Shown here piece after piece: positions 1-9,676 of a stretch of DNA of 64,000 bases. The first letter of the stretch is position 1. Each line of letters opens with the position of its first letter. The position numbers and the translations under genes are program-made. The DNA is from Mesoflavibacter profundi (GTDB taxonomy: Bacteria > Bacteroidota > Bacteroidia > Flavobacteriales > Flavobacteriaceae): assembly GCF_014764305.1 (NCBI RefSeq), contig NZ_CP061703.1:2523501-2587500 (forward strand), read 5' to 3'. The notes below the pieces were generated by a model. It saw nothing but the letters and a program-made list of their open reading frames with translations. It had not been told where the DNA came from and ran no database searches.

Positions 1-1106
1 AAACTTTTAAAACTGCAAAGGTTAGGGTAGAAGCGGTATCGATTAACGATCGAGATACTTTGGTAGCAAGCAGCTATAAATTGCCTCATCATTTAAATAA
101 AATAGGTTTAAAGTTCAATTCTAACGGATTTCAATCTAACCAGCATGTAAAATATCAATATCGTGTACAAGAAATAGATTCTAGTTGGCAAAATATTCCT
201 TTAAATACGCATTTTGTCAACTTTAATAGTTTATCAAGTAGCACATATACTTTCGAATTAAAAGCGCAAAATATTAGTGCTAAAAATCCTGTTTTTGCAG
301 CACCAATAACCTTTGTTATTGCTAAGCCATTTTGGGAAACCTATTGGTTTTATGCATTGGTTTTATTAACTGTTTTTGGATTAATTTGGCTGTATTTTAG
401 ATGGCGATTACAACAAAAAGAAGCACAACGCATTGCTGAAGTTGATAAAATTTTAATCGATAAAAAAATAACGAATTTAAGGTTAGAAAATCTACGTTCG
501 CAAATGAATCCACATTTCATTTTTAATGCTTTAAATTCAATTCAAGATTATATCATTTCCAATGAAAAGGAATTGGCAAGCTCGTATTTAGTGAAGTTTA
601 GCCGATTAATCCGTATGTATTTAGACTACAGTCAGCAAAACGAAATTACTTTAGAGGAAGAATTAAACGCGTTAAAATTGTATTTAGAATTAGAAAAAGT
701 GCGTTTTGAAGATGAATTGGAATATGCGATTTCTGTCGATAATCAATTGAAGACAAAACAGATAAAAGTACCGTCATTATTCATTCAACCGTACGTTGAA
801 AATGCTTTAAAACACGGATTACTACACAAATTAAACGATCGAAAATTACAAATTGAAGCTAAAATTATTCAGCAAAATAAATTAGAAATTACGGTTGAAG
901 ATAACGGAATTGGTCGAGCACAATCCGAAAAATTAAAACGACCAAACCAACAGCACAAACCCTTTGCCACTAAAGCTAATGAGGAACGTGTGCATCTTTA
1001 TAAAAACAAATTAAAACGTGATATAGCTATAACTACCAACGATTTGTATGATGAAAATGATGTTGCTGCAGGTACAAAAGTGGTCATCACGATGCCAATA
1101 CATTAA
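1..1106 (+). CDS. LytS-type sensor histidine kinase, 3' part (5' truncated by window)
   Basis: The reading frame is open from the window edge (frame 3), so the first TTG near base 60 is not the real start. In order it holds the end of a Y_Y_Y-type beta-sandwich sensor region (about bases 60-300), one membrane helix (about 330-400), a coiled linker, and a His_kinase domain with the NPHFIFN motif (His codon 513-515) and a C-terminal ATPase domain with an EDNGIG motif. In Bacteroidota this arrangement usually follows two-component propeller repeats, which would lie upstream of the window. It probably phosphorylates the LytTR regulator starting 3 bases downstream. The signal it senses is unknown. 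Confidence 0.88.
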   Translation, partial: TFKTAKVRVEAVSINDRDTLVASSYKLPHHLNKIGLKFNSNGFQSNQHVKYQYRVQEIDSSWQNIPLNTHFVNFNSLSSSTYTFELKAQNISAKNPVFAAPITFVIAKPFWETYWFYALVLLTVFGLIWLYFRWRLQQKEAQRIAEVDKILIDKKITNLRLENLRSQMNPHFIFNALNSIQDYIISNEKELASSYLVKFSRLIRMYLDYSQQNEITLEEELNALKLYLELEKVRFEDELEYAISVDNQLKTKQIKVPSLFIQPYVENALKHGLLHKLNDRKLQIEAKIIQQNKLEITVEDNGIGRAQSEKLKRPNQQHKPFATKANEERVHLYKNKLKRDIAITTNDLYDENDVAAGTKVVITMPIH

Positions 1107-1109
1107 GAT

Positions 1110-1862
1110 ATGAAAGCGATAATTATAGACGACGAAAAACGCGCGAGACATTTACTATCAAACCTGCTAACTGAACATTGCGCAAGTATTACTAGCATTG
1201 AAGAAGCGCAAGATTTAGCATCTGGTGTAGATTTGATTAAAACCAGTAAACCAGATGTTGTTTTTTTAGATATCGAAATGCCTAATCAGTCTGGATTAGA
1301 CATTTTAGAATACTTTCCAAATCAGATTGATTTTAAAATCATTTTTGTGACGGCGTACAATCAATATGCGATTGAAGCTTTCAAATTATCAGCAGTAGAT
1401 TATTTGTTAAAACCAGTTGATACAACCGAGTTAAAAGAAGCAGTTGCAAAAGCCGAAGAAGCGATAAAAGCCAACAATTTAAACGACCAATTAAACAAGT
1501 TACGCGATTCGTTAAAGCAACTCTCAATGGATAAAATTGCTTTAGAAATTCCTAAAGGAATCATGTTCGCATCGCATAATGATATCGTATATTTTGAAGC
1601 TGATGGTATGTACACCAACGTACAACTTATTGATGGCAAACAAAAAACCATTTGCAAGCCGTTAAAGCATTTTGTTGAGCAATTAGAACGCAATGCGATG
1701 TTTTTTAAATGTCATCGTTCGTATTTAATCAACTTAAAATATGTTGATGAATTGGTTAAAGATGATGGCGATTATTTGTTAATGAACAATCAAAAACGCA
1801 TCCCAATTTCAAAATCTAAACGCGATCAGTTTCTTGAAGTAATCAAGGAAACGTTTATGTGA
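1110..1862 (+). CDS. LytTR-family response regulator
   Basis: A 250-residue regulator. The N-terminal receiver domain has the acidic pair D7/D8, phospho-acceptor D54 in FLDIEMP, and the conserved Lys in LLKPVD. The C-terminal LytTR DNA-binding domain (about residues 145-248) carries the family's FKCHRSYLIN segment. It starts 3 bases after the LytS-type kinase, so the two are very likely cotranscribed and form one phosphorelay. Its targets are unknown; the secreted proteins immediately downstream are reasonable guesses only. Confidence 0.93.
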   Translation: MKAIIIDDEKRARHLLSNLLTEHCASITSIEEAQDLASGVDLIKTSKPDVVFLDIEMPNQSGLDILEYFPNQIDFKIIFVTAYNQYAIEAFKLSAVDYLLKPVDTTELKEAVAKAEEAIKANNLNDQLNKLRDSLKQLSMDKIALEIPKGIMFASHNDIVYFEADGMYTNVQLIDGKQKTICKPLKHFVEQLERNAMFFKCHRSYLINLKYVDELVKDDGDYLLMNNQKRIPISKSKRDQFLEVIKETFM

Positions 1863-1975
1863 TTAATTTGAATTTTCTGAAATTCCTTCAGAAAAAAAAT
1901 CCTCGGTTTTAGAAAAATCCAAATTAAGAATGGTGCTTAAGTACTTTATTTTGAAGTCTATTAAACACGATTCTT

Positions 1976-3199
1976 ATGAAAAAAATAGTTCTATTATTAG
2001 CTATAGCTTTATGCTACACAACATCGCATGCGCAATTTGGTAAAATGTTAAAAAAGAAAGCCAAAGCAGCAGTAGAGAAGAAGTTAGATAAAAAAGAAGA
2101 CATAAGCTCGTCTTCAAAAACTGAAAATTCTTCAGGAATGGTTAGCAGTTCTTCAACGTCTAATCAAAATGCATCAAAAACAGAATACACCGATGAAGAA
2201 TTTAAAGCAGAATTAGCTAAAAAATACCCAAACGATCAGGCGAAACAAGATTTATACTATCAAAAATATCTTGAGAAAAAACAACAAGAAGCCGAAGCTA
2301 ATAAGCCTAAACCAGCTAATACAGTAAGTGACGAGTTTTTATACATGTCGTATCCGTTTGCGATGACAAAAGGTATGAGTGCAGTTGGTGTTGATCGCGT
2401 AAAAATAAGACGCCAAATGACAGACATGGGCGATAATGTAGATTTGTTGCCTGCGCAAGATCCAGAATATGCGTGGTTACGCTTTTTAACAACACCAGAA
2501 CTAGTCGCCATGTCACCAGAAGGTTATATTGGTTACGAATTAGTTTCTGGTATGTTTACAACAAAAGTTGGAGCAGACAGATCTCAAACTTTAGAGCTTG
2601 GTACTGGTATGCCAATACTTGTTAGAGGTATGCTTATTGCAGAAGATGTCTTTGTTATTTATGCAGGTTCTCATCAAGGCGGACACGCTTTTAATGTACC
2701 ATCATATATGCATCAAAATGACATTACAGTTTTAAATATTATTGGTAAAGGTGAGCAACAATTTCATCTAGATTGGTTAGAAAAAGCAAAGCCAATCGTA
2801 CAAGAGTTTGAAGCTACATTAAAAGCAAATTATGATGCAGCAGCAAAAGCAACTGCAGATGCTATAAAAATGCCAAAAGCAGGTAGTATGAATAGCAATG
2901 CATCACTAGTCAACTTTGCTAAAGAAAATGTTTCTAAAACCATTGCAAAAGATGGCGCAAAACTTTTAAAGTTAAATATAGAATCTAACGACTGGAATAT
3001 TGTAACAAATAAATACACAGGTCGTATTTTATACCGTTGGATTAAAGGTGCTTTCACAGAAAAAAATAAAAATAACGATTGCTATTTACAAGGCTTTTTA
3101 ATTAAACAGCAGTACAATGGCAGTGGTTATGGTAGCTCTCAATTTGGCGGAATTATCCACGGACAAATGCCTTACGGACAAAAAATGAACTGCGAATAA
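1976..3199 (+). CDS. Secreted protein of unknown function, Lys-rich N-terminus
   Basis: 407 residues. A Sec signal peptide (about 1-19, ending SHAQ) is followed by a very Lys-rich stretch (about 21-45), a Ser-rich low-complexity linker, and a Glu/Lys/Gln-rich helical segment. The C-terminal two thirds look globular. I recognise no catalytic motif. The protein lacks a lipobox and a T9SS C-terminal signal, so periplasmic location is most likely. It follows the LytTR regulator by 113 bases and ends before a good terminator at 3229-3260, so it may be monocistronic. Confidence 0.8.
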   Translation: MKKIVLLLAIALCYTTSHAQFGKMLKKKAKAAVEKKLDKKEDISSSSKTENSSGMVSSSSTSNQNASKTEYTDEEFKAELAKKYPNDQAKQDLYYQKYLEKKQQEAEANKPKPANTVSDEFLYMSYPFAMTKGMSAVGVDRVKIRRQMTDMGDNVDLLPAQDPEYAWLRFLTTPELVAMSPEGYIGYELVSGMFTTKVGADRSQTLELGTGMPILVRGMLIAEDVFVIYAGSHQGGHAFNVPSYMHQNDITVLNIIGKGEQQFHLDWLEKAKPIVQEFEATLKANYDAAAKATADAIKMPKAGSMNSNASLVNFAKENVSKTIAKDGAKLLKLNIESNDWNIVTNKYTGRILYRWIKGAFTEKNKNNDCYLQGFLIKQQYNGSGYGSSQFGGIIHGQMPYGQKMNCE

Positions 3200-3228
3200 A
3201 CTAACTATTTTTTATTACCCTTAACTAG

Positions 3229-3260
3229 AAAAAAGTCTGCTATTAGTAGGCTTTTTTTTA
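3229..3260 (+). terminator. Rho-independent terminator after the secreted protein gene
   Basis: An 11-bp stem (left arm 3230-3240, right arm 3246-3256, with G-U wobbles) has a TATTA loop and runs into a T tract. It lies 30 bases after the stop codon of the upstream gene. Confidence 0.75.
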
Positions 3261-3380
3261 TTTCAATTAAAAATAAAATGTTTAGAAAGAAATTAAGGAC
3301 ATTCAGAAAAAACCAAATTAGAAATGTGCAATACAGCGTTTTTTTTGCAATACATAGTTCTAAAAATAAATCTTTATAAA

Positions 3381-6164
3381 ATGAAAAAAACATTACTATT
3401 ATTAACCTTTTTAGTGTTTGGTTTTACGCAAGCACAGACCATAATTTATGTAGATGTTGATGCTACAGGTACTAACGACGGTACAAGTTGGGCAAATGCC
3501 TACAATTCTTTACATGATGCGCTTACTAACACAACGACTGCAGGAGCAGAAATTTGGATAGCAGAAGGAACGTACAAACCTGTTAATGCTTCAACTCCAT
3601 TTTTAAATCAATATGGTGTTAATATTTATGGTGGTTTTGTTGGTACTGAGTCTGCAAGATCCGACAGAAGTACAGATCCTTGGTTGCATCCAGTGTATTT
3701 ATCTGGAGATCTTAATGGTGATGATTTGGTAGAAGTGCCTAGTGCAACATCAACAAATAAAGGTGATAATGCTACACGTATTTTACAAATAGAACCAACT
3801 ACTGTTGGTGGATCAACATTAGTTCATGTACAAGAAAACATTGTAATTGATCGTATTAACTTTGTAAATGCTTACGGTGGAAGTGCTTTATACAGTCATC
3901 CAGCAAGTGGAACTAACTATACCCAAAATCAAATCACACTTTTAAATTGTCGTTTTACTCGAAACTATGCAGTTTCAAGACCAGCTTTTGACATTTGGGC
4001 TAATATATTTGGAGGAACTAGTTCAAATCCTATTAAAACGTTTTCATTACTAAATAGTGTTGTAGATGAAAATGTTTCTCAAGTTGGGTATGCTTTTGAG
4101 TATAGAACAATTAGGGATTATGATAAGATTTTTATAGGAAATAACTTATTTATTGCAAACAAAGTAGAAGATGCAGGAAAGTCTGGTAGTGTAGCTAGAT
4201 TTATTTCTAACGGTGCTCAAGGTCTTAGTATATTTTTTAATAATAATACTCTTTCTTTAAATCAAGAAGGCGCTGGTGTAGCGGCTTCAGTATCCAGTTG
4301 TATTCGTTTAGAGAAAACTTCAGGTGGCGTAGGCGGAGCTTGGTATAACAACATTTATTATAACAATGTAGGTACAACTGAATTTGTAGGATTTACTACT
4401 TCTGGTGTAGGAATAAATTTTGGTGATACTAACGCTCGTGATTTCACACCTACAAATGATGTTTCAAATTCTGTATATCTACCAACAACACCCTTTGTAG
4501 ATATTTCTTCAGGAAATTTTGAACCTTTAGCAGCCTATCGTCAAAACGGTACTATGGGTGGTTTTGGAGGCTATAATTTCTCTGATTTTCCTGCGACAGA
4601 TTGTTTTCAAAATTCAAGAACGTATTCTAGTGGAACAATCATTGGCTTAGGAGCTATTCAGCATGCAAATACAGCTATGTTTCATGGACCAGGTGATATT
4701 GCAAATCTATCAACACCAGCACCAATAGGAGATATTTATGTAGATGCAGGTGCAACAGGTAACAATGATGGTACCTCTTGGGTAGATGCTTACAATTCTT
4801 TGTATGATGCTTTAAATTCTACTAGTTTTGTACCTGGAGGAAAGGTATTTGTAAAAGCCGGAACTTATTATCCTACAACTGGAGGATTTACAGTAATTGA
4901 TGATAATGTTCAAATTTTTGGTGGTTTTGATGGTACAGAAACCGATGAAAATGATAGAGATATGTCGTTAATCTATACCACAAATGCTACCATTATATCA
5001 GGAGATATAAATGGAAATGATATTGCTGGAGATTTTGCATCTAACAAATCTGATAACGTAGGGCAATTAATGAATGTTAACACAAACTTGGTAACGCTTG
5101 ATGGTTTTATTTTTGAAAACGCTCATAAACCAAGTGGAAGTAATCCTGTAATTTATTTTCCAACGACATATAACACATCTTACTTTACGCTAAAAAATAG
5201 TATCATTAGAAACAATTATACGGGTAACGGATTACTGATGGATTATAGGTATTTTACAGATACTATTGAATTTATTAATGTTGCTATAAAAGAAAATTTA
5301 GTTAATAATGGTGTTTGCTTATTTCAAAGTTCAAGTAGTAATACACCTATCGATTTTAGATTTGTGAATTTAGAGTTTTCTGATAATCAATTTAATTCAG
5401 ACTTTGGTGCTATATGGTTTAGAGAAACGGGAACTTCAAATATGAGTACAACTATTGTTAATTCAACGTTTGTAAATAATCAAAATGATTTTTCTACCAC
5501 TACAATTAAACATTTAATCAATATAAGTTCATCTGGTTCGTTAGAAAATGTTGTAGATGTATATAATTCTATTTTCTATAATAATCTATATACTAATACA
5601 TCTATTGTTAGTGATAAAGTTTTTGATAATTCTAAACCTGCCGAAGGGAATTTTGGGGATTTAGATATTGATAATTGTATAGCACCAACTATATATCCTT
5701 ACACAGCTAATATTGATGCAGATGCTTTTAATATTAGTACTGCAAATCCAAATTTAGATTCAGATTACAAACCAACCGCTTCGTCTACAGCAGTTATAGA
5801 CCAAGGAACTAACTCATTTTATAATTTAGGTTTATACGGAGATTTAGATTTATCGGGTAACAATAGAATTTTCAATTCTACAATAGATTTAGGTGCTTAT
5901 GAATACGATTCTACTTTAGGTATAGATGAAGTTAATTACACAAGTAACTCTATTAAGTTATATCCAAATCCTGCAACAGACATTGTAAATATAAAAACTA
6001 AACAAACCATTGAAAACGTTTCAGTATTTAATGTAAATGGTCAAAAAGTACTTGATATAGCTAATCAATCTCAAATTAACATTTCTAATTTACCAACAGG
6101 AATGTATTTTTTAAACATAAGCACTAACCAATCAAACCAAACAATAAAAATCTTAAAACAGTAA
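3381..6164 (+). CDS. Duplicated beta-helix surface protein with T9SS sorting domain
   Basis: I chose the ATG at 3381 because it begins a clean signal peptide (cleavage near TQA-Q, residue 19); an upstream in-frame ATG at 3324 would put 19 extra residues before it. The 927-residue product has two homologous halves starting near residues 22 and 452, each opening with IYVD..ATG.NDGTSW, the pattern of right-handed parallel beta-helix proteins. The last 75 or so residues form a type A T9SS sorting domain (LYPNPATD near its start, LPTGMYFL near the end), predicting export across the outer membrane. The function is probably adhesion or polysaccharide binding; no catalytic residues are evident. The next lipoprotein gene starts 9 bases later. 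Confidence 0.88.
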   Translation: MKKTLLLLTFLVFGFTQAQTIIYVDVDATGTNDGTSWANAYNSLHDALTNTTTAGAEIWIAEGTYKPVNASTPFLNQYGVNIYGGFVGTESARSDRSTDPWLHPVYLSGDLNGDDLVEVPSATSTNKGDNATRILQIEPTTVGGSTLVHVQENIVIDRINFVNAYGGSALYSHPASGTNYTQNQITLLNCRFTRNYAVSRPAFDIWANIFGGTSSNPIKTFSLLNSVVDENVSQVGYAFEYRTIRDYDKIFIGNNLFIANKVEDAGKSGSVARFISNGAQGLSIFFNNNTLSLNQEGAGVAASVSSCIRLEKTSGGVGGAWYNNIYYNNVGTTEFVGFTTSGVGINFGDTNARDFTPTNDVSNSVYLPTTPFVDISSGNFEPLAAYRQNGTMGGFGGYNFSDFPATDCFQNSRTYSSGTIIGLGAIQHANTAMFHGPGDIANLSTPAPIGDIYVDAGATGNNDGTSWVDAYNSLYDALNSTSFVPGGKVFVKAGTYYPTTGGFTVIDDNVQIFGGFDGTETDENDRDMSLIYTTNATIISGDINGNDIAGDFASNKSDNVGQLMNVNTNLVTLDGFIFENAHKPSGSNPVIYFPTTYNTSYFTLKNSIIRNNYTGNGLLMDYRYFTDTIEFINVAIKENLVNNGVCLFQSSSSNTPIDFRFVNLEFSDNQFNSDFGAIWFRETGTSNMSTTIVNSTFVNNQNDFSTTTIKHLINISSSGSLENVVDVYNSIFYNNLYTNTSIVSDKVFDNSKPAEGNFGDLDIDNCIAPTIYPYTANIDADAFNISTANPNLDSDYKPTASSTAVIDQGTNSFYNLGLYGDLDLSGNNRIFNSTIDLGAYEYDSTLGIDEVNYTSNSIKLYPNPATDIVNIKTKQTIENVSVFNVNGQKVLDIANQSQINISNLPTGMYFLNISTNQSNQTIKILKQ

Positions 6165-6172
6165 TTTTTAAA

Positions 6173-6724
6173 ATGAAAAAACTAAATAAAGTTGTAGTCT
6201 TTTTCTGTTTTATATTAACAGTGTTTAGTTGTTCTTCAGACGACGAAAATAATTCTCAAGAACAAGAGCAACAAAGCACAAATGTAATAACATTAAATAA
6301 TGAAACTTATGTTGTAAATTCAGTTTTTGTAGAACCTTCAATAGGAGGAAGCACTTTTGTAAGTTTAATCAATAAGTCTGAAACAGAAGTATTAGATGCT
6401 CTAAATAATGGGACTCAACTTGATAATGTAAATATTTTTACTATCAGAATTAACCAAAATCCATTAGCAGAGCAAACGTACAACTTTTCAGATATGCCAA
6501 GTTTACAATTTGAAGTAAATGCTCAATTTATTGATGGAGAATTAGAAGATGGTAATATTTTATTAGATAGAAATAATTCTGATGACAACTTAAATGCTAA
6601 CTCAGGAAGCATTACAATTTCAAGTTTAACCACAGATACTATTAATTTTAGTTTTGAATTTACTAGAAATGATGGCGAAATAGTAAACGGAAATTTTAAT
6701 GGTAATTTTTTGATGTATGATTAA
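6173..6724 (+). CDS. Small surface lipoprotein of unknown function
   Basis: 183 residues with a lipoprotein signal peptide and lipobox VFSC (lipidated C20). The acidic stretch SSDDEN right after the Cys resembles the Bacteroidota lipoprotein export signal that sends lipoproteins to the cell surface. The rest is Asn/Asp-rich and predicted beta-rich with no motif I recognise. It lies 9 bases after the T9SS cargo gene, so the two are probably cotranscribed and may act together at the surface. Confidence 0.82.
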   Translation: MKKLNKVVVFFCFILTVFSCSSDDENNSQEQEQQSTNVITLNNETYVVNSVFVEPSIGGSTFVSLINKSETEVLDALNNGTQLDNVNIFTIRINQNPLAEQTYNFSDMPSLQFEVNAQFIDGELEDGNILLDRNNSDDNLNANSGSITISSLTTDTINFSFEFTRNDGEIVNGNFNGNFLMYD

Positions 6725-6748
6725 TTACCAAGGTTAATTTTAATTATT

Positions 6749-6784
6749 AAAAAAAAGCCACAACTAATCGTTGTGGCTTTTTTT
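6749..6784. terminator. Bidirectional terminator between lipoprotein gene and dnaN
   Basis: A perfect GCCACAAC/GTTGTGGC stem (6757-6764 with 6770-6777) has loop TAATC and is flanked by an A run on the left and a T run on the right. It can therefore terminate both the plus-strand lipoprotein gene and the minus-strand dnaN gene, which converge here. Confidence 0.9.
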
Positions 6785-6802
6785 ATATTTTCTTAAAAAA
6801 GT

Positions 6803-7921
6803 TTAGCTGTTAAGCATAACAGGCATTACAAGCATTGTTACTTTTTCACCTTCTTCTAAATCATCTATTGGAGTTAAAATTCCAGCTCTATTAGGCATAC
6901 TTAATTCTAATTGTACATCGTTAGAACTTAAATTGTTTAACATTTCTGTTAAAAATCTAGAGTTAAATCCAATTTGCATGTCATCACCTTGGTAATCACA
7001 AGTTAAACGCTCTTCTGCTTTATTAGAGTAGTCAATATCTTCTGCAGAAATATTAAGCTCGGCACCAGCAATTTTAAGTCTAATTTGGTGTGTTGTTTTA
7101 TTAGAGAAAATACTAACACGACGTACAGAGTTTAAAAACTGCGTACGATCTATAGTTAATTTGTTAGGATTTTCTTTAGGGATAACAGCTTCGTAGTTTG
7201 GATATTTCCCATCTATTAAACGACAGATTAATACAGTGTTATCAAACGTGAATTTTGCATTAGAATCGTTATATTCTATAGTTACTTCTTCTTCATTAGC
7301 ACCTAAAATTCCTTTTAATAAGTTTAAAGGTTTTTTAGGCATAATAAACTCGGCTACTTGAGATGCTTTAACATCTTCTCTAGAATATTTTACAAGTTTG
7401 TGAGCATCTGTAGCAACAAACGTTAAACCTTCTGTAGAGAATTGAAAAAATACACCACTCATCACTGGACGTAAATCGTCGTTACCAGCAGCAAAAATAG
7501 TTTTGTTAATCGCTGTTGCTAACACATGAGCAGGCATTGCTGTTGCACTTGGATCTTCAAGAGTGACAGCTTTAGGAAACTCGTTACCATCTGCATAGGC
7601 TAATGCGTATTTACCGTGGTTAGAACTTATTTCTACTGTGTTATTTTCTTCTATAACAAACGTTAAAGGTTGTTCTGGAAACGTTTTTAAAGTATCTAAT
7701 AATAAACGTGCAGGAATTGCTACACTACCTTCGTTATCACTTTCTACATCTAAAACAGCAGACATTGTAGTTTCTAAATCACTTGCAGATACTGTTAGTT
7801 TAGATTGTTGTAATTCAAATAAAAAATTATCTAAAATTGGAAGCGTATTGGAGTTGTTTATTACACCACCTAAAACTTGTAATTGTTTTAGTAAATAGGT
7901 ACTTGATACAATAAATTTCAT
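6803..7921 (-). CDS. dnaN: DNA polymerase III beta subunit (sliding clamp)
   Basis: 372 residues, the normal length for a bacterial beta clamp, with the usual three-domain layout. Recognisable segments include the N-terminal MKFIVSSTYLL, the central FVATDAHKLVKY and the C-terminal LVMPVMLNS. It encircles DNA and tethers the polymerase. It is not next to dnaA here, as is common in Bacteroidota. It is followed by a shared convergent terminator and preceded by its own promoter-like sequence at 7962-7997. Confidence 0.97.
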   Translation of the reverse strand: MKFIVSSTYLLKQLQVLGGVINNSNTLPILDNFLFELQQSKLTVSASDLETTMSAVLDVESDNEGSVAIPARLLLDTLKTFPEQPLTFVIEENNTVEISSNHGKYALAYADGNEFPKAVTLEDPSATAMPAHVLATAINKTIFAAGNDDLRPVMSGVFFQFSTEGLTFVATDAHKLVKYSREDVKASQVAEFIMPKKPLNLLKGILGANEEEVTIEYNDSNAKFTFDNTVLICRLIDGKYPNYEAVIPKENPNKLTIDRTQFLNSVRRVSIFSNKTTHQIRLKIAGAELNISAEDIDYSNKAEERLTCDYQGDDMQIGFNSRFLTEMLNNLSSNDVQLELSMPNRAGILTPIDDLEEGEKVTMLVMPVMLNS

Positions 7922-7961
7922 CTATATTAAAATTCGTTAAATTCGGTTAATTGTTGTATTA

Positions 7962-7997
7962 CAAATATATTGCTAATGTGTTTAAAAAGGAAACAAA
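7962..7997 (-). promoter_or_regulatory. Likely Bacteroidota-type promoter for dnaN
   Basis: On the minus strand, a perfect TAnnTTTG box (TATATTTG, 7969 down to 7962) lies about 40 bases before the dnaN start codon. A TTTG lies upstream (7997 down to 7994) with a 24-base spacer, slightly longer than typical. Confidence 0.5.
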
Positions 7998-8008
7998 CTT
8001 ATTAACAC

Positions 8009-9676
8009 TTATTTAGCGTATTTTTTTTGTCTTATATACTTAAATGCTATTCCAAATAATCCAAGTAAAACCAATGGTAGTAAGATGTTTAAGAGTTGCC
8101 ACTTGGTTTTTTCTTCACTGATTTTTTCTGGATTTAAAAAGGCTACAGCAATTTCTTTAGATCTAATGTTTATAAGTCCATTATCATCAAGTAAATAATT
8201 AGCTGCATTTATTAAAAATTCTTTATTACCAAAAACTTGACCTGTCCAGCGATCAAAACCTAATTCTTCTGGACCATTACGACCAACTTCGTTTTTAATT
8301 ACATCTCCGTCAGATATTACAATCATTTTAGTTGGAATACTTTGATCTTTTGATTGCTTAAAATCAAATGGTTTAACACGGTTTTTGTACACCGATGTAA
8401 ATTTACCTTCTAATAAAACCGCTAAATTTTGTGATCCATTATTATAAGTTTTTGGATCTTGTTGGTCGTTTACAGATTCTAAACTTACTTCTCTTGGCGT
8501 TCCTTCTAATTTAGAAAGTGGCGCACTTTGTAACAATATGGTTTTATGTATGTTATTTTTTAAAGTATCTATTGGATTTGCAAAATCAAACTTGGTATAA
8601 TTTAAATTGTTAACAATAGGATGACGTGTATTGCCTTGCCCTAAAGGAGAATAGGTCCAAGGAAAATTTTGAAATTGGCTATCACTTCCTTCTCCAGATG
8701 CTAATGCAATTGGTGCAGAATACATAGATCTAACAAGTAACGGATTAATTCTAACGCCATATTTAAAGAAAAAATCGGTTAAATTTAAATCTCGTGCAAT
8801 TGCAACATTTTTACCTAAATCGTTGTAAAGACTATCTTTGTCTATAGCTACTTTATCTATAAGCCAAAGACTTTTTCCACCATTCATAGTGAATTGATCT
8901 AGCACAAATTTTTCTTTCTCTGTAAACGCTTCTGTTGGTTTAGTTGCTATTATTAGGTCAAACGTATTTAATTTTTCTAACGTACTAACAGCATTGTTTT
9001 CTACACTATCTAATGTAAATGGAGCTATGTAATAATAATCTCTTAAAGCTTTTATATAATCTGCTATATATCTATTTTGAAATTCTCCATTGCCTTTTAA
9101 AACCGCTATTTTACGACGTTTAGGATTTACTAATTTACTTAATCCATCTGCAAATGCATATTCTAAATGTTGAACCGAATTTGTGACTAACTCCTGTTGT
9201 GTTGCTCCAATTTTGTTTTTAACTAAAGGAATTTTAACCGTTGTGTTATTATAACTTGCTAATGCCCAAGGAAAAATAACTGCTTGACTAGATTTACCAT
9301 TTTCTTTTACATTTAATTGCATTGGTGTTAATCCTCTTGCATTTAATTGTTTAATGTTTTGGTCTCTAGTATTTTCATCTTCAATAGGATTAATAAATTT
9401 AAAACTTATATTATCGTTAAAAGCCGAAAACTCTTCAAGTAGTTGTTTAGTTTCGTTTTTTAAACGTCTAAATTCTGAAGGAAAATCTTCACCTTCTAAA
9501 AACACGTCTATAACTACAGGTTTATCTGCTTTTTTTATGATTTCTAAAGCAGAATTATTTAAAGTGTAACGCTTATCTGTAGTTAGGTCAAAACGTTTGT
9601 AAATCTTACTACTTATTACATTTATAGCTATTAAGGCTATAACAATTAGGCTAATATGTTTAAGTGTTTTATTCAA
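8009..9676 (-). CDS. gldG: Gliding-motility ABC transporter substrate-binding protein GldG
   Basis: 555 residues beginning with a single membrane helix (about 7-25), then a large periplasmic part with the segments YTLNNSALEIIKKADKPV and IRSKEIAVAFLNPEKI, and a C-terminal membrane helix before a basic tail. This matches GldG of the GldAFG ABC transporter needed for flavobacterial gliding. No ATG is available near the start: the N-terminal context fits a TTG at 9676, which overlaps the preceding gene by 8 bases. It forms a coupled unit with gldF and the small gene between them. GldA, the ATPase, is not in the window. Confidence 0.92.
   Translation of the reverse strand: MNKTLKHISLIVIALIAINVISSKIYKRFDLTTDKRYTLNNSALEIIKKADKPVVIDVFLEGEDFPSEFRRLKNETKQLLEEFSAFNDNISFKFINPIEDENTRDQNIKQLNARGLTPMQLNVKENGKSSQAVIFPWALASYNNTTVKIPLVKNKIGATQQELVTNSVQHLEYAFADGLSKLVNPKRRKIAVLKGNGEFQNRYIADYIKALRDYYYIAPFTLDSVENNAVSTLEKLNTFDLIIATKPTEAFTEKEKFVLDQFTMNGGKSLWLIDKVAIDKDSLYNDLGKNVAIARDLNLTDFFFKYGVRINPLLVRSMYSAPIALASGEGSDSQFQNFPWTYSPLGQGNTRHPIVNNLNYTKFDFANPIDTLKNNIHKTILLQSAPLSKLEGTPREVSLESVNDQQDPKTYNNGSQNLAVLLEGKFTSVYKNRVKPFDFKQSKDQSIPTKMIVISDGDVIKNEVGRNGPEELGFDRWTGQVFGNKEFLINAANYLLDDNGLINIRSKEIAVAFLNPEKISEEKTKWQLLNILLPLVLLGLFGIAFKYIRQKKYAK

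Noticed and set aside
60-62. TTG at base 60 as a start codon for the first kinase gene
   Set aside because: The frame is open to the window edge and the residues before it continue the sensor region, so the gene is truncated.
1873-1895. Hairpin TTTTCTGAA/TTCAGAAAA after the first LytTR gene as a terminator
   Set aside because: It is followed by A residues, not T, on the gene's strand, and the stem is weak.
1909-3329. Similar A-rich strings near 1911 and 3303 as a shared regulator site
   Set aside because: The match is mostly A runs with gaps and is not beyond what AT-rich spacers give by chance.
3205-3393. 62-codon minus-strand ORF
   Set aside because: It overlaps a terminator and the start of the T9SS cargo, and looks like low-complexity AT-rich sequence.
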